Below are positions 32,061-44,900 of a stretch of 64,000 nucleotides of DNA, piece after piece; the first letter of the stretch is position 1, and each line of letters starts with the position of its first letter. The notes beneath the pieces are model-generated. The model saw only the letters and a program-made list of their open reading frames with translations, was not told the origin of the DNA and made no database searches. The stretch lies in assembly GCA_034440635.1 (NCBI GenBank), contig JAOTON010000977.1, positions 806,001 through 870,000 of the forward strand, read 5' to 3'. This stretch comes from Lepas anatifera (taxonomy: Eukaryota; Arthropoda; Thecostraca; Lepadidae). Made by a program: the position numbers and the translations under genes.

Positions 32061-34178
32061 GCTGCCCTCTTTTGGCGGTCTTGCGACTTCGGGTACCACT
32101 TGCGGCCGCCGCGCCGACTGCTCGGCCCTGTTGGGTGCTCTCCCGAAACAGCAACGGATCGCTCTCTTACGTGGAACGTCTACCGTTCATCTGTCCCCAT
32201 CCAAGCTCTTAGGTTCTAGATTTGCTTTTATCTGAGCCAACCAACTCAAATGAGCTGGAGCAATGCCTCAGGAACGACGCCACTACTTCTCCGCTTCATG
32301 GCACTATACATGCGACGGATATCAAACACCGACAAATGGGGGCCGCCTGCAACTTCGATCGTATATCTTGTCCAGTTGGGTGCATCTTGATCATGTTTCT
32401 TCGACATAGGTGGGATGTGTTTTTTATAGTGTTTTCCCGTATATCTGGATCTGGGCGAAATGCAGCTGTCCTACGTGTTCGTCCCTAGGGTGGTTGCCAT
32501 TAATAGATCTCTGCTGTTTTTATTCTCCTCGCAACGTTTCGTGGTCGAGTCCAGATTGACTCCAGGAAGTAAAATATTATGCGAATCGTTAAAAAATCCA
32601 ATGTTCGTGAGCCGATTCGAATCTTTGAAGTTTGACATTAATAAAATGGTTTGATTAACGTCTTCAGCACAATTGAGATCAAGTTTTAGGCGTGGGTCTT
32701 CCGTGATATAAGATGCGAATTGTCACTGAACTAACATAAACGGTTTTATTTATGAATGTAAAAAATTCATTATTCCTCGTCAGTAGGTGCCATGCGTTCT
32801 ATGATAATTTCTAGTTTCGTAACAGAAGTCAGTTTGCAGCCGCAGTCTCGGGTGTTTTGATCCTGCCCTATACCAAACCTGATGAGGAGTGTCGTCTCCG
32901 TTACAATATGTCCTAACAGTCACTACAGTCTCTTTCTACAAAGAAAATGCCAGTGGTGCAAAATGGGGTAACACTAGTGATGGGTGCGCTGGTAAATTTA
33001 AAGAAAGACTCTTCCGCCGTGCGGGGCGTTAAGTCTATAACACTATCTGATCTGCGCTGTGAAAGATCAAGGTCTTGATCCCGTCTGATGCGATTGTTTG
33101 GCGTGAATGTCGAAAAGCGGTGCGTTAACCCAAACTTTTCGGACTCTGTTGTTACCTGGCCATTGACAAAGCTGAGCTTTCGAAAATGTTTTTATCGCTA
33201 TAATCCGTTGTGTACCGTGTGTTTTCTGTGCGATTTGCTGTGCCGGTCGCGCGTTCTGACTCTGCTGTGTTGTGCAAGTCGATAACCAGTTCTAGTGTTT
33301 CGCGAACAAATGGAGCCCACGGCACAATCGCAGGAGGTGGGTACATATCTGATAGGACCGGTGGCGCTTGTCAGGTGTTGAATAATGTCGATCGATTTGC
33401 GGTCTGTTCACGTTTGATTCGTGATGTCGATTTTTTGCGCAGTCAGTGTCATGACTGGTCGTTGGACCGCCTGTCTAATGCTGTTTGCGATAACAGCGAC
33501 GTCTCGCTCTGTACGGGCCCGAACTTACGCAAATCATTTTTATAATTAACGACACTGGTGCTGGAGGATTTCGCTTCTTATATGCTCTGTAGTAACTGTG
33601 TGAACTCTTTTAAGAGGGCCTTGTGGTGCAGCTCTCGACTTTAAGCTTCGCCCGCTCTCAGTTTGTTTCATCTAACATCCCTTACACGCTGACACTCTCG
33701 GAATCGTCCGGTTGTGAGCCTTAGTACAACCCAGCTACGTACATTTCTTGCCCAATTGGTTTCTCACGAGTGCGTTTGGATCGTTCTCAATGTTCAGAGT
33801 GTTTGCGCGTGTTTTTGGTTCGCGCTCAGTGAGTTTCAATGTCTGAGTGAGCACGCTCTAAAGCTGCTCGCTATGTGATTCGTTACCAGGTACGCACGCA
33901 TACGTATTATTTAAGTTCGCCATATTCGATATTCCACAGCACAACTCTTAATGAGAGCGTAGAGACTCTTAGTTTTATTATGCATCCGACCATTGTGAAT
34001 TGAGTGGTGTATATGTCTGATATGTTTAGCCTGCCTAGTTTAGTTTTTGCCGATGTCTGAACAAATTATGTGTTGGCGATATTAGAACATGCCGACACAT
34101 TACTATTATTATTATTATTATTTTAGTTTCATTTGATTAGTGCTCCTATTAGCGATATTTCTATGGAGTTCTCCTTAT

Positions 34179-34692
34179 CTAAGCTATTTTGCTGTTTTGT
34201 ATTCTTCCTGATGGAAAGACTTTTCGGTGCGTAATATTTCTGGGCGGAGTTCCTTCGCCCAAGTCGACATCCCCACTTATCAAACTGAAAGATAGGTTTT
34301 CCACTGACGAAGTCGATGGAGGGAGTGCTATTGGCATCTCCCCGAGTATCGGCCGTGTTAGAGGTGTTTCCCCGAGTGCTTCCAATGCCGGTATCGTTCC
34401 CAGCTCGGCGGCGCTAACCAGCAATCCGTTGAGCCCATTCAAAGCGGACGTTTTCCGTTCACTATTGACGAGTCCGGGCCGCACTGCGGTCAATGCCGCA
34501 GGAGCTGACGGTGACGGTGACCCAGAACTGAGACTATTCTCGGGGCGGGGGCGGGGGCGGTCCGTCGGCGCCGACTGCCAATGCCGCCCAAACCACGGCC
34601 GTGTTTTAACTGGGAAACCGCGATCAACTGCGGCTGAAAACGATTTGAATGGATTTATGGAGGTGCGTGGTGACGTTTTCAAACATATTTAA
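34179..34692. other. Two overlapping uncharacterised 167-codon frames on opposite strands
   Basis: The + frame (34189-34692) and the - frame (34682-34179) are both open for 167 codons. Both are Ser/Pro/Gly-rich with no recognised domain, and neither shows clear splice or start context. They could be one real exon plus its shadow, a decayed transposon gag-like segment, or chance in GC-rich DNA. I cannot choose the strand. Confidence 0.2.
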
Positions 34693-35445
34693 TATAGTAC
34701 CTAGTGGTTTTACCTCCCCTCCCCTATTTTATATCATGAACTTCTACCGTGATACTGCTGAACTCAAACGCGGCTCCACCAACTTCAGTTTGACCGGACT
34801 TTAAGCACACGCAATCAATTTACGTGGTATGCCGTGACTCCTATCTGGTAACAGCCTTTCGCCCAGAGTTATTACGCGCCGTAAAATCTGACCAGAGCAG
34901 ATACAACCTGAGTTTCCCCACTATCATAATCACAGCGTTGGCGAGTATTCAGGGTGGCGAGTGCCATACCGTCTCAGCGGCCAGGTTGTCGCAGCGTGGC
35001 GCCGGGCAGTGTTTGTCTTGCCACTAGTTGTTTGCCGTGGCGTTTGTTGAAGTAACCGGTAATCGTGTGACAATAATGAATGGCGGCGTGGCGGCGCCCG
35101 TGCCAACGGTACCAGGCGCCGCCCCCGCCAGCGTGTGGTGCAAGTGTGCAGGCGCATCAGGGCACTGTGAGGGTGGGTCGAAACGCTCAGAGGCCGCCGC
35201 TAAGGCGGGCGGTGAACCTCGCACACAAGATAATACACATTTATTATACGAGTGCTTTCGTGTTTTCTAGCGGTGAGGTGTCATATTCAGTGAGAGCTGA
35301 TTCTGTTTTGCCCCCATACCGCCCACGACCGAGAATTTAACGGCGAGCTGGCCTCTGGTCAAGATCAACAGGCTATCTGACCTGTCAGCAGAGCTCGAGA
35401 GACGCACCACAGGTCCACCTCCGTCGGGCGGAGGCCGACGCCCCG

Positions 35446-35530
35446 GCTCGGAGGCGGTGACACAGACGCTTCGCGGCCAGTTTCTGAGAAGGCACGATCG
35501 CGTGGGTTCAATCCCCACGACGGGAAACCT
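35446..35530 (+). repeat. tRNA-like / SINE-like sequence
   Basis: GGAGGCGGTGACACAGACGC (A-box-like) is followed by GGGTTCAATCCCCAC (a good B box) and then ACGGGAAACC. The same post-B-box end appears in the minus-strand SINE at 9171-9394, so they probably belong to one SINE family. Confidence 0.45.
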
Positions 35531-36618
35531 TTTCTTTCTGACCAGGTGGAAATGTTCGTTAAGCATCCGGAAGCTGGATAAGTATGTTGTTGGGAGTGAT
35601 CCTAATAGAATGAATACACCGGAGAGTGCGCCGCCGCGAGGTCACTTCGGATACGATCGGCGCATTCGGGTCTCCTCAGAGCCCACTCCGCGTGCTTACG
35701 AAGGCCGACCGCAATGGCGAAAAGCGCCGCGGGTTACGCTCGGTGACGAGGACACCATGATCGCTCTAGCCCAAAAATCGCAGCTACCTTTGTCCAGTAA
35801 CGGCGAAGTACTGAAACCCCACGTTTTATGTACCAGCACAAGTCGACGAGAGTAGGTCGAACCGGTAGGTCAAAAGCCGGAGACTGAGTGAGCATTCGTG
35901 TATTGAACTTTGTAAGCATTACACAGGCAGGATCCTTCACCTTCCCTATGGCACCACTGTCCAGTAATCTTCACGGCGTCCGAGGAACACCTTAGTCTTT
36001 TGTCTTTACCAAGCACAACCAACTGCCATCGCCTTAAGTCGCCGCTAGATGGTACATGCAAATCTCTGAAATGACATTACCACCGGGGATATTGTCGAGA
36101 AGAGCAAGTCGTTTTTCAAGACAAGGCTAGAAAGTGAAACAGCCCGAATACCCGCTACCAGAACGCTGAGATCGACTCCGCACAAATCAGTAGTTCCGAG
36201 GGCGCCTGCAAAGACCGCAACACTTACAGTAGTCGCCGAGCTTCACGCCAAAAGATGAGGACGCTCAGTGACGAGGGATGGGGCTGATAGAGCCAGATTC
36301 CAGCAGGAGTAAATCATAATTCACTCCAGGAAAAAGACCGATACAGTGACGAGTACGTGAGCACGCAAATGCTCAGTCAGGCCCTGCAAGAACGTGCCGC
36401 AAACTGGAAGTCTAACGAAATTTCCTGCCGGGATACTTCCGGTGAATGATTGACGCATTTGTCACACTGGCCCCAATCTCGACGTGATTTCTGAATGCTC
36501 GCTTTGCTCAATGTCACAAAGAGCGTCGGCAAGGTAAAAACAACCGGAAACCAAATGCACACAACGGGATTGATATAAAAAATGATGAGAAAAGAAAGAT
36601 AACAAAATAGCTATATAC

Positions 36619-36648
36619 CAACACACACACACACACACACACACACAT
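36619..36648. repeat. (CA)n microsatellite
   Basis: About 14 CA units. Confidence 0.95.
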
Positions 36649-37861
36649 GGCAGCGCAAAGACAAGTCTACAAAAGGCTAAAAACGCAAAAAACATGATTC
36701 ACGACCATTTTTGGTTCCGCTTTGGCTACAGAACTTGGACACTCACAGATTCATCGCGACCTCTGAATATCGGTGAACACCGTATATCCCGGACCTGAAT
36801 GGAAAATAGCTGCACGTCTCTTACCAACCAGATACACCAGAGGGCGGTGTAACACAATCCACCATTCTACACCTACCAAAGCCATCTAGTGTGTTCTACG
36901 GCGGGAATACCTGGCAGCACGCGCCCACCGCACGTGGCCACTCCGGCGGCGGCGGCGCACACCAGGGTAGCACGAACTTCCACAGCGATTATTGCACAAT
37001 CCTTCTCGGCCACGGCCCCCGCCGGGCTCTGGCATTCCATCTCCTCACAGCCACTAGCAGCTGGCAGTCTACCTAGCGCGACGTCTAGTCTCTACTGACC
37101 CCAACGCGTGTCACGTGACGGCAGGGGCACGGCCAGAAATCGAGCACGTCGTCTCTGAACGCGTGACCTCACAACAGCCTCCTGTCTTTTTACTTCTTCA
37201 ACAGTCAAAATGAGGTAATGTCTAACCAAAGGCAGATAAATTGAAGAATGGAAATGGCCGCACGCATGCGCAGGAATCCAAACGCTATCTTTGTCAGAAG
37301 TTTAAATTGCATTTAAAATAACTAAAACCACATCAACCGGATAAAGATCTTTCCGACACATTTGGTGTGTCGGTAAGGTATCCGGATAATCACTCCAAGC
37401 CCATGACAGCAATCAAAAGGAGAACATCGTACCGCCTCCAGCTTCCTTAGCAGCTGCCATTACGACTGGTGTCACCATTTAATCAGTGACGACGGCTCCT
37501 CAATTGATAACCATCCCCGCCTGAGCAAAACCCGCACTGATGCGCTGACGCGCAGAGAACCCCCCCACACCAATGGTTCACATGGTTCTATCGCTACACT
37601 ACAGCTGAGCTCTACTTTTGATTTTCCAAAACAAAACATTGATTTTTTTGTGATGGCGAGGGAAAATTGTTCATGCTGAAGAAGACGAGGGCAAACTCTA
37701 GCGAATTGCGTTGAGGTTAATGGTTACTCCTTGACTGGTCAGAACTACTCACCAAAAAGTACAATTTGCTAGGAAAGCATCGTTTCCAGGACGGGAACAA
37801 CCGGCGGCGTTTCTAACTGGACAGAACAGTAGGCTACTCTGGCGTCTACCGGGCCGGAGGT

Positions 37862-38059
37862 TCAATCGAGGCCGTCGATGGACACGCTCCAGGGGTGCTG
37901 GACCCGGCCGTACTGGATGTCCGACAGGGCGCCCAGGATGCGGTGCGTGAGCGAGTGCTCACCCTCCGGAGTCGGCACCGAGATGTCCTCGTCCTGGTAC
38001 CGCAGCCGCTCCACCGGGCACACGATGCAGGCGGTGCCCGCACCGAACATCTCAATCAC
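37862..38059 (-). CDS. BCAT: BCAT exon D (last; CxxC and C-terminus)
   Basis: Acceptor GCTGTGCGGCAG|GTGATTGAG, 65 codons and TGA (37864-37862). Joins exon C as [18 protein letters not shown], matching the family pattern 'NRVREMFGSGTACVVCPV'. The acceptor and first 17 bases are repeated in the adjacent 30-bp array. Confidence 0.92.
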   Translation of the reverse strand: MIEMFGAGTACIVCPVERLRYQDEDISVPTPEGEHSLTHRILGALSDIQYGRVQHPWSVSIDGLD

Positions 38060-38870
38060 CTGCCGCACAGCGCCGAACATCTCAATCACCTGCCGCACAG
38101 CGCCGAACATCTCAATCACCTGCCACACAGCGCCGATCATCTCATTCGTCTGTTACACAGCTCCGAACATCTCAATCACTTGTCACACAGCTCCGAACAT
38201 CTCAATCACCTGCCACACAGCACGGATCATCTCAATCACTTGTTACACAGCACCGATCATCTCAATCAAATGTCACACAGCGCCGAACATCTCAATCACC
38301 TGCCACAAAGCGCCGAACATCTCAATCACCTGCCACACAGCACCGATCATCTCAATCACTTGTCACACAGCGCCGAACATCTCAATCACTTGCCACACAG
38401 CACCGAACATCTCAATCACCTGCCACACAGCGCCGAACATCTCAATCACCTGCCACAAAGCGCCGAACATCTCAATCACCTGCCACACAGCACCGATCAT
38501 CTCAATCACTTGTAAGTCACACAGCGCCGAACATCTCAATCACCTGCCACACAGCACCGATCATCTCAATCACTTGTCACACAGCGCCGAACATCTCAAT
38601 CACTTGTCACACAGCGCCGAACATCTCAATCACTTGTCACACAGCACCGATCATCTCAATCACCTGTCACACAGCGCCGAACATCTCAATCACCTGCCAC
38701 ACAGCACCGAACATCTCAATCACCTGCCACACAGCGCCGAACAGCTCAATCATCTGTTACACAGCACCCAACATTCAATGCATCAATAAATAGAGAGATA
38801 GATAGATAGACAGAGCAGAGACAGAGACAGAGACAGAGACAGAGACAGAGACAGAGACAGAGACAGAGAC

Positions 38871-38969
<99 letters not shown>

Positions 38970-41900
38970 ATTCCTGCAAAACGTGTCCATCTGTTTGTAA
39001 ATCTCCTTTATCTGTCCCTCCCAAAAGCCAGAAAGCACACCCAAACATCTAGCAGACATTATAGAGCATCATCCTAGATCTCTGTCGTAAAACACGTGAT
39101 CGTTGACGCACGATCGGTATCACTACACTGTTCCCCGACAAACCCATTTATGCCGCGACTCACCCGGCCCTCTCGGGACGCCTCCACGAACTCGGCCATG
39201 GGCAGCTTCCTCTCGGAGACCTGGTACTCTCCCCACTCCCTGCTGAGGTCGAGGATGCTCTGGCGGGTCACCCCCGGCAGGATGATGCCATCCAGGGGAG
39301 GCGTCACCAGCTCCCGCGAGCCGTCCGGCTTGCGCAAGAAGCAGAAGATGTTCATGGTGCCGACCTCCGTGATCTGGTGGTCCTCACCGTACAGCCACAT
39401 TACCTGCTGCAGGTCCTGCTTCTCCGCCACTTTCTGCAGCACGGGGGCAGGCAAGGTCACGGCTGACCCTATCATGGGCGGTGGATGCAATATGTTGATG
39501 CAATATGACTGCTACACTCCGCCGCATCGCACCAACAATTTTCAACAGTTCGCTGTACGTAAGTCTAGTCAGGCCTAAGTCTAGTCCTGGAGCATAGAAA
39601 CATGTATGTATCAGAACTGGTTCGCTGGAACGGTTTCTGGTTAAAAAGGACAACAGGATTCCATTTCAAGATGAAAATGTCAATTGTTAACTTCTGAAAA
39701 TTGCTGGTCCCAACTGCTGCTACTGCACTTTTCAGCATATAAAACACTGAAAATATCAAAAGATACCGCCAAATCTTACAGAAAGAAGCAGCCAGTGACT
39801 TAGTCCCTGCAAACGCGTAGAACAACATCGGACTCACAATGTCGCCAATATCACGGGAGGTCGTTTTGCTAGCCGTAGCGACCCTTGGTGAGATCCTCAT
39901 GACACAGTCTGACTGACAAACGGGACATTGTGGGTTCAACACCTCTCATCCGTCACCTTCCAGGGATACCTGACAATCTCTACCGGGCCCTGTGCTCAGC
40001 GAAACCAGGTAAGCTCCGTGTCATGCATTAGCTGGACCGTGACCCCATTCATTCACCTCACCACCGGCCGCCCAGAACGCCACGGCCTTTTGGCTGCCGT
40101 CCCCACTATCGGGTGCCATTTGGAGCGGCGCCAATTCTAGTGTGACAGACCAGTCCGGTGGCACCACACACACCCCGAACGGCGGCCAAAACCAGCCGCA
40201 TAACATCACACACCCAGCCGCTTCGGAAAATGAGCCGAATCATATCCGCTAGCTCTCGTACTTGGGCATGCCTGAGGGCCTCCCACGGCGCTTCTCTATC
40301 TCCAACCCTACCGATCTATTTGCGGCGTTTCGGGAAGGGACAAGAGCGGCCGCTAACCGCGCCTGCCACCAAAATTACCGCCAGCAGCTGATGGCCGCGC
40401 CGCGGGGGCCGGTGGCCGACACACCCACCCGATGACCTTGGCAGAGGTCAGTGTAGCGTCTCCCCACAGCACAAAAACACGGCTGGGAGGAATGCTGACT
40501 ATAAGCCGGCTTGGTGACTGTCTGAGTCTGAAAACACCTGCCCAGGACTTGGACGGCGAATGCGTGACGGTAGGATTTGAATGCTTCTACTGAATCAAAT
40601 TTGGCGTGCAAAGTCACTAGCTTGATGCTGGATTTTTCCTTCTGTAACATGCATTGCTGGCTTAAGTGCCATGAAAAATAAAATCAGAGGGCACCTCGCG
40701 GGGCAAGAGTACCTCGAGTAAGAGAGTATCCCGCAATAAGACACTGCACGCCGTCAAAGCTCAGACGTCAATTGTTGCTTACAGATCTCGGACACTTCCA
40801 GTACTTGGTCCTTTTGCGCACCAGCCGTATGTGTATTGGGGTTTTAGGGCGCTGTAAACAGCTTGGTCATCTCGCGCACGCACCAGTCTATTAGCCCTAA
40901 CAGAAACTGTCACTCTTACTGAAAGTGGCACTTACTTTTCAATATCACCGTGGAGCTAAGCAGCCTGACATCAAATTAATCACACAGATGTAGCTATCAA
41001 ACTGATTAATTCATCAGATGTATATCTTGCAACCCATGCGGATAGGAAGTCACACCACTTGTACGGAGTCTTCCGTTATTACTTCTCACCCGTTATTTCC
41101 TTGCTGTCGCTCGCACATCACCGACAAAAAGCGGCCCGGCTGGTTCACAGGTGTATGGGAAGTCACCCAATGATCGGTGGCGATAGCGCCGCTTGTTAAG
41201 AATAGCGAATGGAAAAAAACAACAAAGAATAACGAATGGAGGGAATTCACGGTTAAGCCGTACCCCAAGCCAGTGTCCCAAAACCTGGGGTGCTGGGTGT
41301 AGAACGACACCCAGTCAAGCAGAATTTTCCACTCACTTTTATATATTTTTGCTGAATTTTCCCTCACTTCCAACCATACTTACTACTATTTAATTTTACT
41401 CAGCAATACTTACTACAAAAGCCAGTTCCATTATCTCCTCTACCAACGTCCACTGGAAAAAGAGAGCAGCAGAATCGACAAAGAGATCGCCAAATTAACT
41501 CGGCTCTCATGCAGTTCCCTGGATTTTCTGCAAGAAAATCTGGCGATTTCTATTTTTCTAGTCAATTATAACTGGCATCCTTATATCCACCGATTTCAGT
41601 GGAACACATGAATCGAAATTCTGGCGCGGGCAAGACGTTCAGTGCCCCCTGCCCCACCGGAGAAAGTTCCAATGGGTGAACACCGCCACTAAATTCCACC
41701 ACTCACAAAACTGGTGAGTGGAAAATTAGACACCCTAGCCTTGTGTTGCCAAAAAATGAGCTGACCACTTTGAAAGATACATTTCTGGAAAGCGTTTATC
41801 TGTGCACATGACTTCTGGGCTTACGTCCTTGAAAGTTGTTTTGTATTTTTGGTACCGAGAATAGTGAAACACCATTTTTGGTCATCTTGTTGTTAAAAGC

Positions 41901-44900
41901 AATTATCTTGAAATTTGTATGCTAAGCAGCATATTTTGTTGACATTGTATGGTAGAAAATTGACCATTCATTTCGAACAAAATAATTTTTATCCATATCA
42001 GCCCTTCATTGCTGCGTCCACGCCCTGTGACACCCAAATCCACTCCGACACCCTACGACACCCTAGGCATAAATACGCTGCTATTTAAGTTCAACTGAAA
42101 GTGTCGGTACTTGAATACATTGAAACTCTACATTTTCATGAAATGGTTTTTTGGGCAAAAGAATGCATCCAGTTACCCTTCAAACATCGGCACTTTTTGT
42201 ATGGCTGGTCTACGGCGTGGACTTACCAAATCGCCGTCTTTACATCTAGTAAATAAAAGCGGCATCTTTAGGCTTTTGAAGCCCGGTTTCATATTCGTTA
42301 TTGACAAAACATTGTTAGTCTTCCTCTTGGTGTGCTTTTAGTTGTATAATTTTCTAGTCTATACGGATTTAGAAAATTAATTTAGAGCAATTTTGAAATG
42401 CAAATTAAGTTGCTCATGCGACCGGCAAGCGGAAAGCGATCAGAAATTGAAATTAGTAGTTGCTCTGACGTTGTCGCAACGCGCCGCGCCTGGCTGATTG
42501 TAGACGAAAGGAAGAAACAACACACACAGAAAAAGGAGGCTGGCTGTGCTTCGCTTAGATATTGATAGAAAGCAGCATATTCATATGAAGGTGAGTATAT
42601 ATGTGAAAGAAGCAGGGGAATTGACAGGTAAAGAAAAGAGACTTTTAGCAAGAGTCTGGAAGAGTTTATTGCCGTGATAGAAAGTTTGTAGTTTCGTTTG
42701 GGTTAGTTAGGTGTAAACCTCTACTGGGCTCTACTGGGCCCCAGCATAGGTGTATGCGAGGCGCAGTGATTGAGGTCAGGAATGGCCTCCAAAATTCCGA
42801 TAACTATACGTATAGGTATAGGAGGGGCGTTGTCCCGGACAGAAAAACTATACAGTGTATGCTTAGATAATTAATTTTGGCACCAGGTATTGCATGAAAA
42901 ATCCCTTTTCATTTTTACCACCTGCCGATCTCGGAGGCCCCTCTGCAGAGTTGGTCTAAGGGGGCCCCGATATTTCGTCTCAGGGGCCCTTTAGAGCTGG
43001 TCATGTGGGAGAGGAGAGGAGGGGCACAAGAGGTTGGTCTAGGGAAGCCCCAAGAGTTGATCTTCCTCCCACAAATGTTAGTCTTGGTGGCTCCCAGAGT
43101 TCCTTCCTCAAGGTTGGTCTCAGAAGCCCCCAAAAGCTTTTTATTGTGGAAATTCACCAATTCCTAAAAAAATTGAAGACTGCATCAGAGGGTTTCAGTT
43201 GGTACAGATTTACCCGCTTAACCAAAATTTTTCACATGGTAATGGTCAAACAATGCTGTTTGGGGACGATTTTAAAATATTTACTTTGAGAAAATTAAAG
43301 GAAATATCTATCCCTCAGTTCAAACAAGGGCTCTGGAGTTTACCACCTGAGTACCCAAATTGTAAATTTTTACTCCGCCATACATTTTGGGGGAATTTTC
43401 CACTCCTCGCCATACATTCCGAGCTGAATTTTCCCTCGACACCCTAGCACAAAACCTATTTTGGGTCACTGCCCCAAGCCGCTTGAAAATGAGCCCACAG
43501 CCGCCAATTTTGCAAAGAAAATGTCAGCAACTCCAGGCATGAGTGTGCAGCGAGTGGTTAAGCCTTGAGAAACTTGAAAATAATAGAGCAACTCATGAAA
43601 CGTTACTTACACATCGTGCTCGAAGTAATAAGACACCCACGAGATATTTGAATGATAGCTCGCGATATGCTGAATTGCAAAAAGAACTACACACATATTC
43701 ATAGCAATAAGGCAAACTGCAGCTGGGTTTTGGGGTTGAAAAGGCATTAGTGCGGCCGAGGGGGTGATGACGATAAGGAGGATTTCAGCCGTCGCCGCGA
43801 TGCGATAAGGGGACGCCTTCGGTCAGAAGTGCAGCAGCCGGTGTAAGTCCCCCAGCGCTCCTCTTACAGTCAAGTCGTTCTAGCCTGGACTCTCCGCCTC
43901 CTTATTGCACACGCCGGGCTTCCTCCATAAGGTGTTTTCAGGACCTTGTTGTCTTGCCGACATTCCAGGCAAGTGGCATCCCCCGCCAGGCCCACCCGGT
44001 TCTGGTAACGGCGGAGAAGTGTGGCCAGTCTACGGCCTGGCCACCCAGTGCTCTCTGGGAAAGCAGGACCACGGCGGCACCAAACGACCACTCTCCTCGG
44101 ACTGATTTCCTCCGCATCCCGGGTGGATTGGATGCCTTCAGTCTGCGTTCCGAGCGCCTAACGACGTAAGCGGCTTTTTGCAAAGTTTATGTCGATCCGG
44201 GAGTAGGCCTGGTTCACGGCAGCAGCTCCGCTTGTCAGCGAATTAATTGCCCAGCAGGCCGAATTTACACATTCCCCGCGACCCGGAAGCACCTGCAGGG
44301 TGAGGGGGATGCACGTTTGGAAGCACCCAGAGCCGGCGCCAGACGAGAACGTCAGCGCGTCCTACTGCGCCCAGGGACCCTCCGCTAACCAGTCCAAGGC
44401 CGACTGCGAATGAGTACAGAATCGTACCTCTCTGGGGCGTCATTGATATGCGGTCGTCTAGAGATGGCGCAGGGCCGCGTTCGGCATGGCTAGCTCCGCC
44501 CGGAAGCTACACGACTGGCGGCCGGCAGGTTCTGGGATCCGTTATACAGAGTGGCTATCTCGCAGAATGGATGCGTCTCCCCCGCCGCCGTTTGTTACGG
44601 GTCCGTGCGTGTAAAAGACGGCATTCGCGGGTGGCAGCGTGGCTGGCGACGGCATTCGCCGCCGCCAGCCATACGTCGGGGGTCCATTTTCTTGATCTGG
44701 ATAGATAAAGCCATCCTGATATCGATGCTGGGTGACAGGCAGCCATACGTCGGGGGTCCATTTTCTTGATCTGGATAGATAAAGCCATCCTGATATCGAT
44801 GCTGGGTGACAGGGTGACAGCCGCCTGTAGTGACTCTGCGGAAAAGGTCGCCGGGCCCGATCGCCAGACGCTGCTAATGCCGTGTCTACGCAGCCTCAAT

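Larger units (their letters stand above)
32061..37861. other. Interval between convergent RASSF and BCAT genes
   Basis: No confident gene. It contains (ATT)n at 34102-34122, a pair of overlapping open frames at 34179-34692, a SINE-like sequence at 35446-35530, and (CA)n at 36619-36648. Many short frames are present but none shows a recognisable family. Confidence 0.5.

Noticed and set aside
37878..38789. 303-codon + strand frame of [10 protein letters not shown] repeats
   Set aside because: It is antisense to BCAT exon D and its 30-bp array; the period of 30 keeps all frames open.
38746..39059. Poly-Ser/Leu frames
   Set aside because: Translation of the GA/GACAGA microsatellite.
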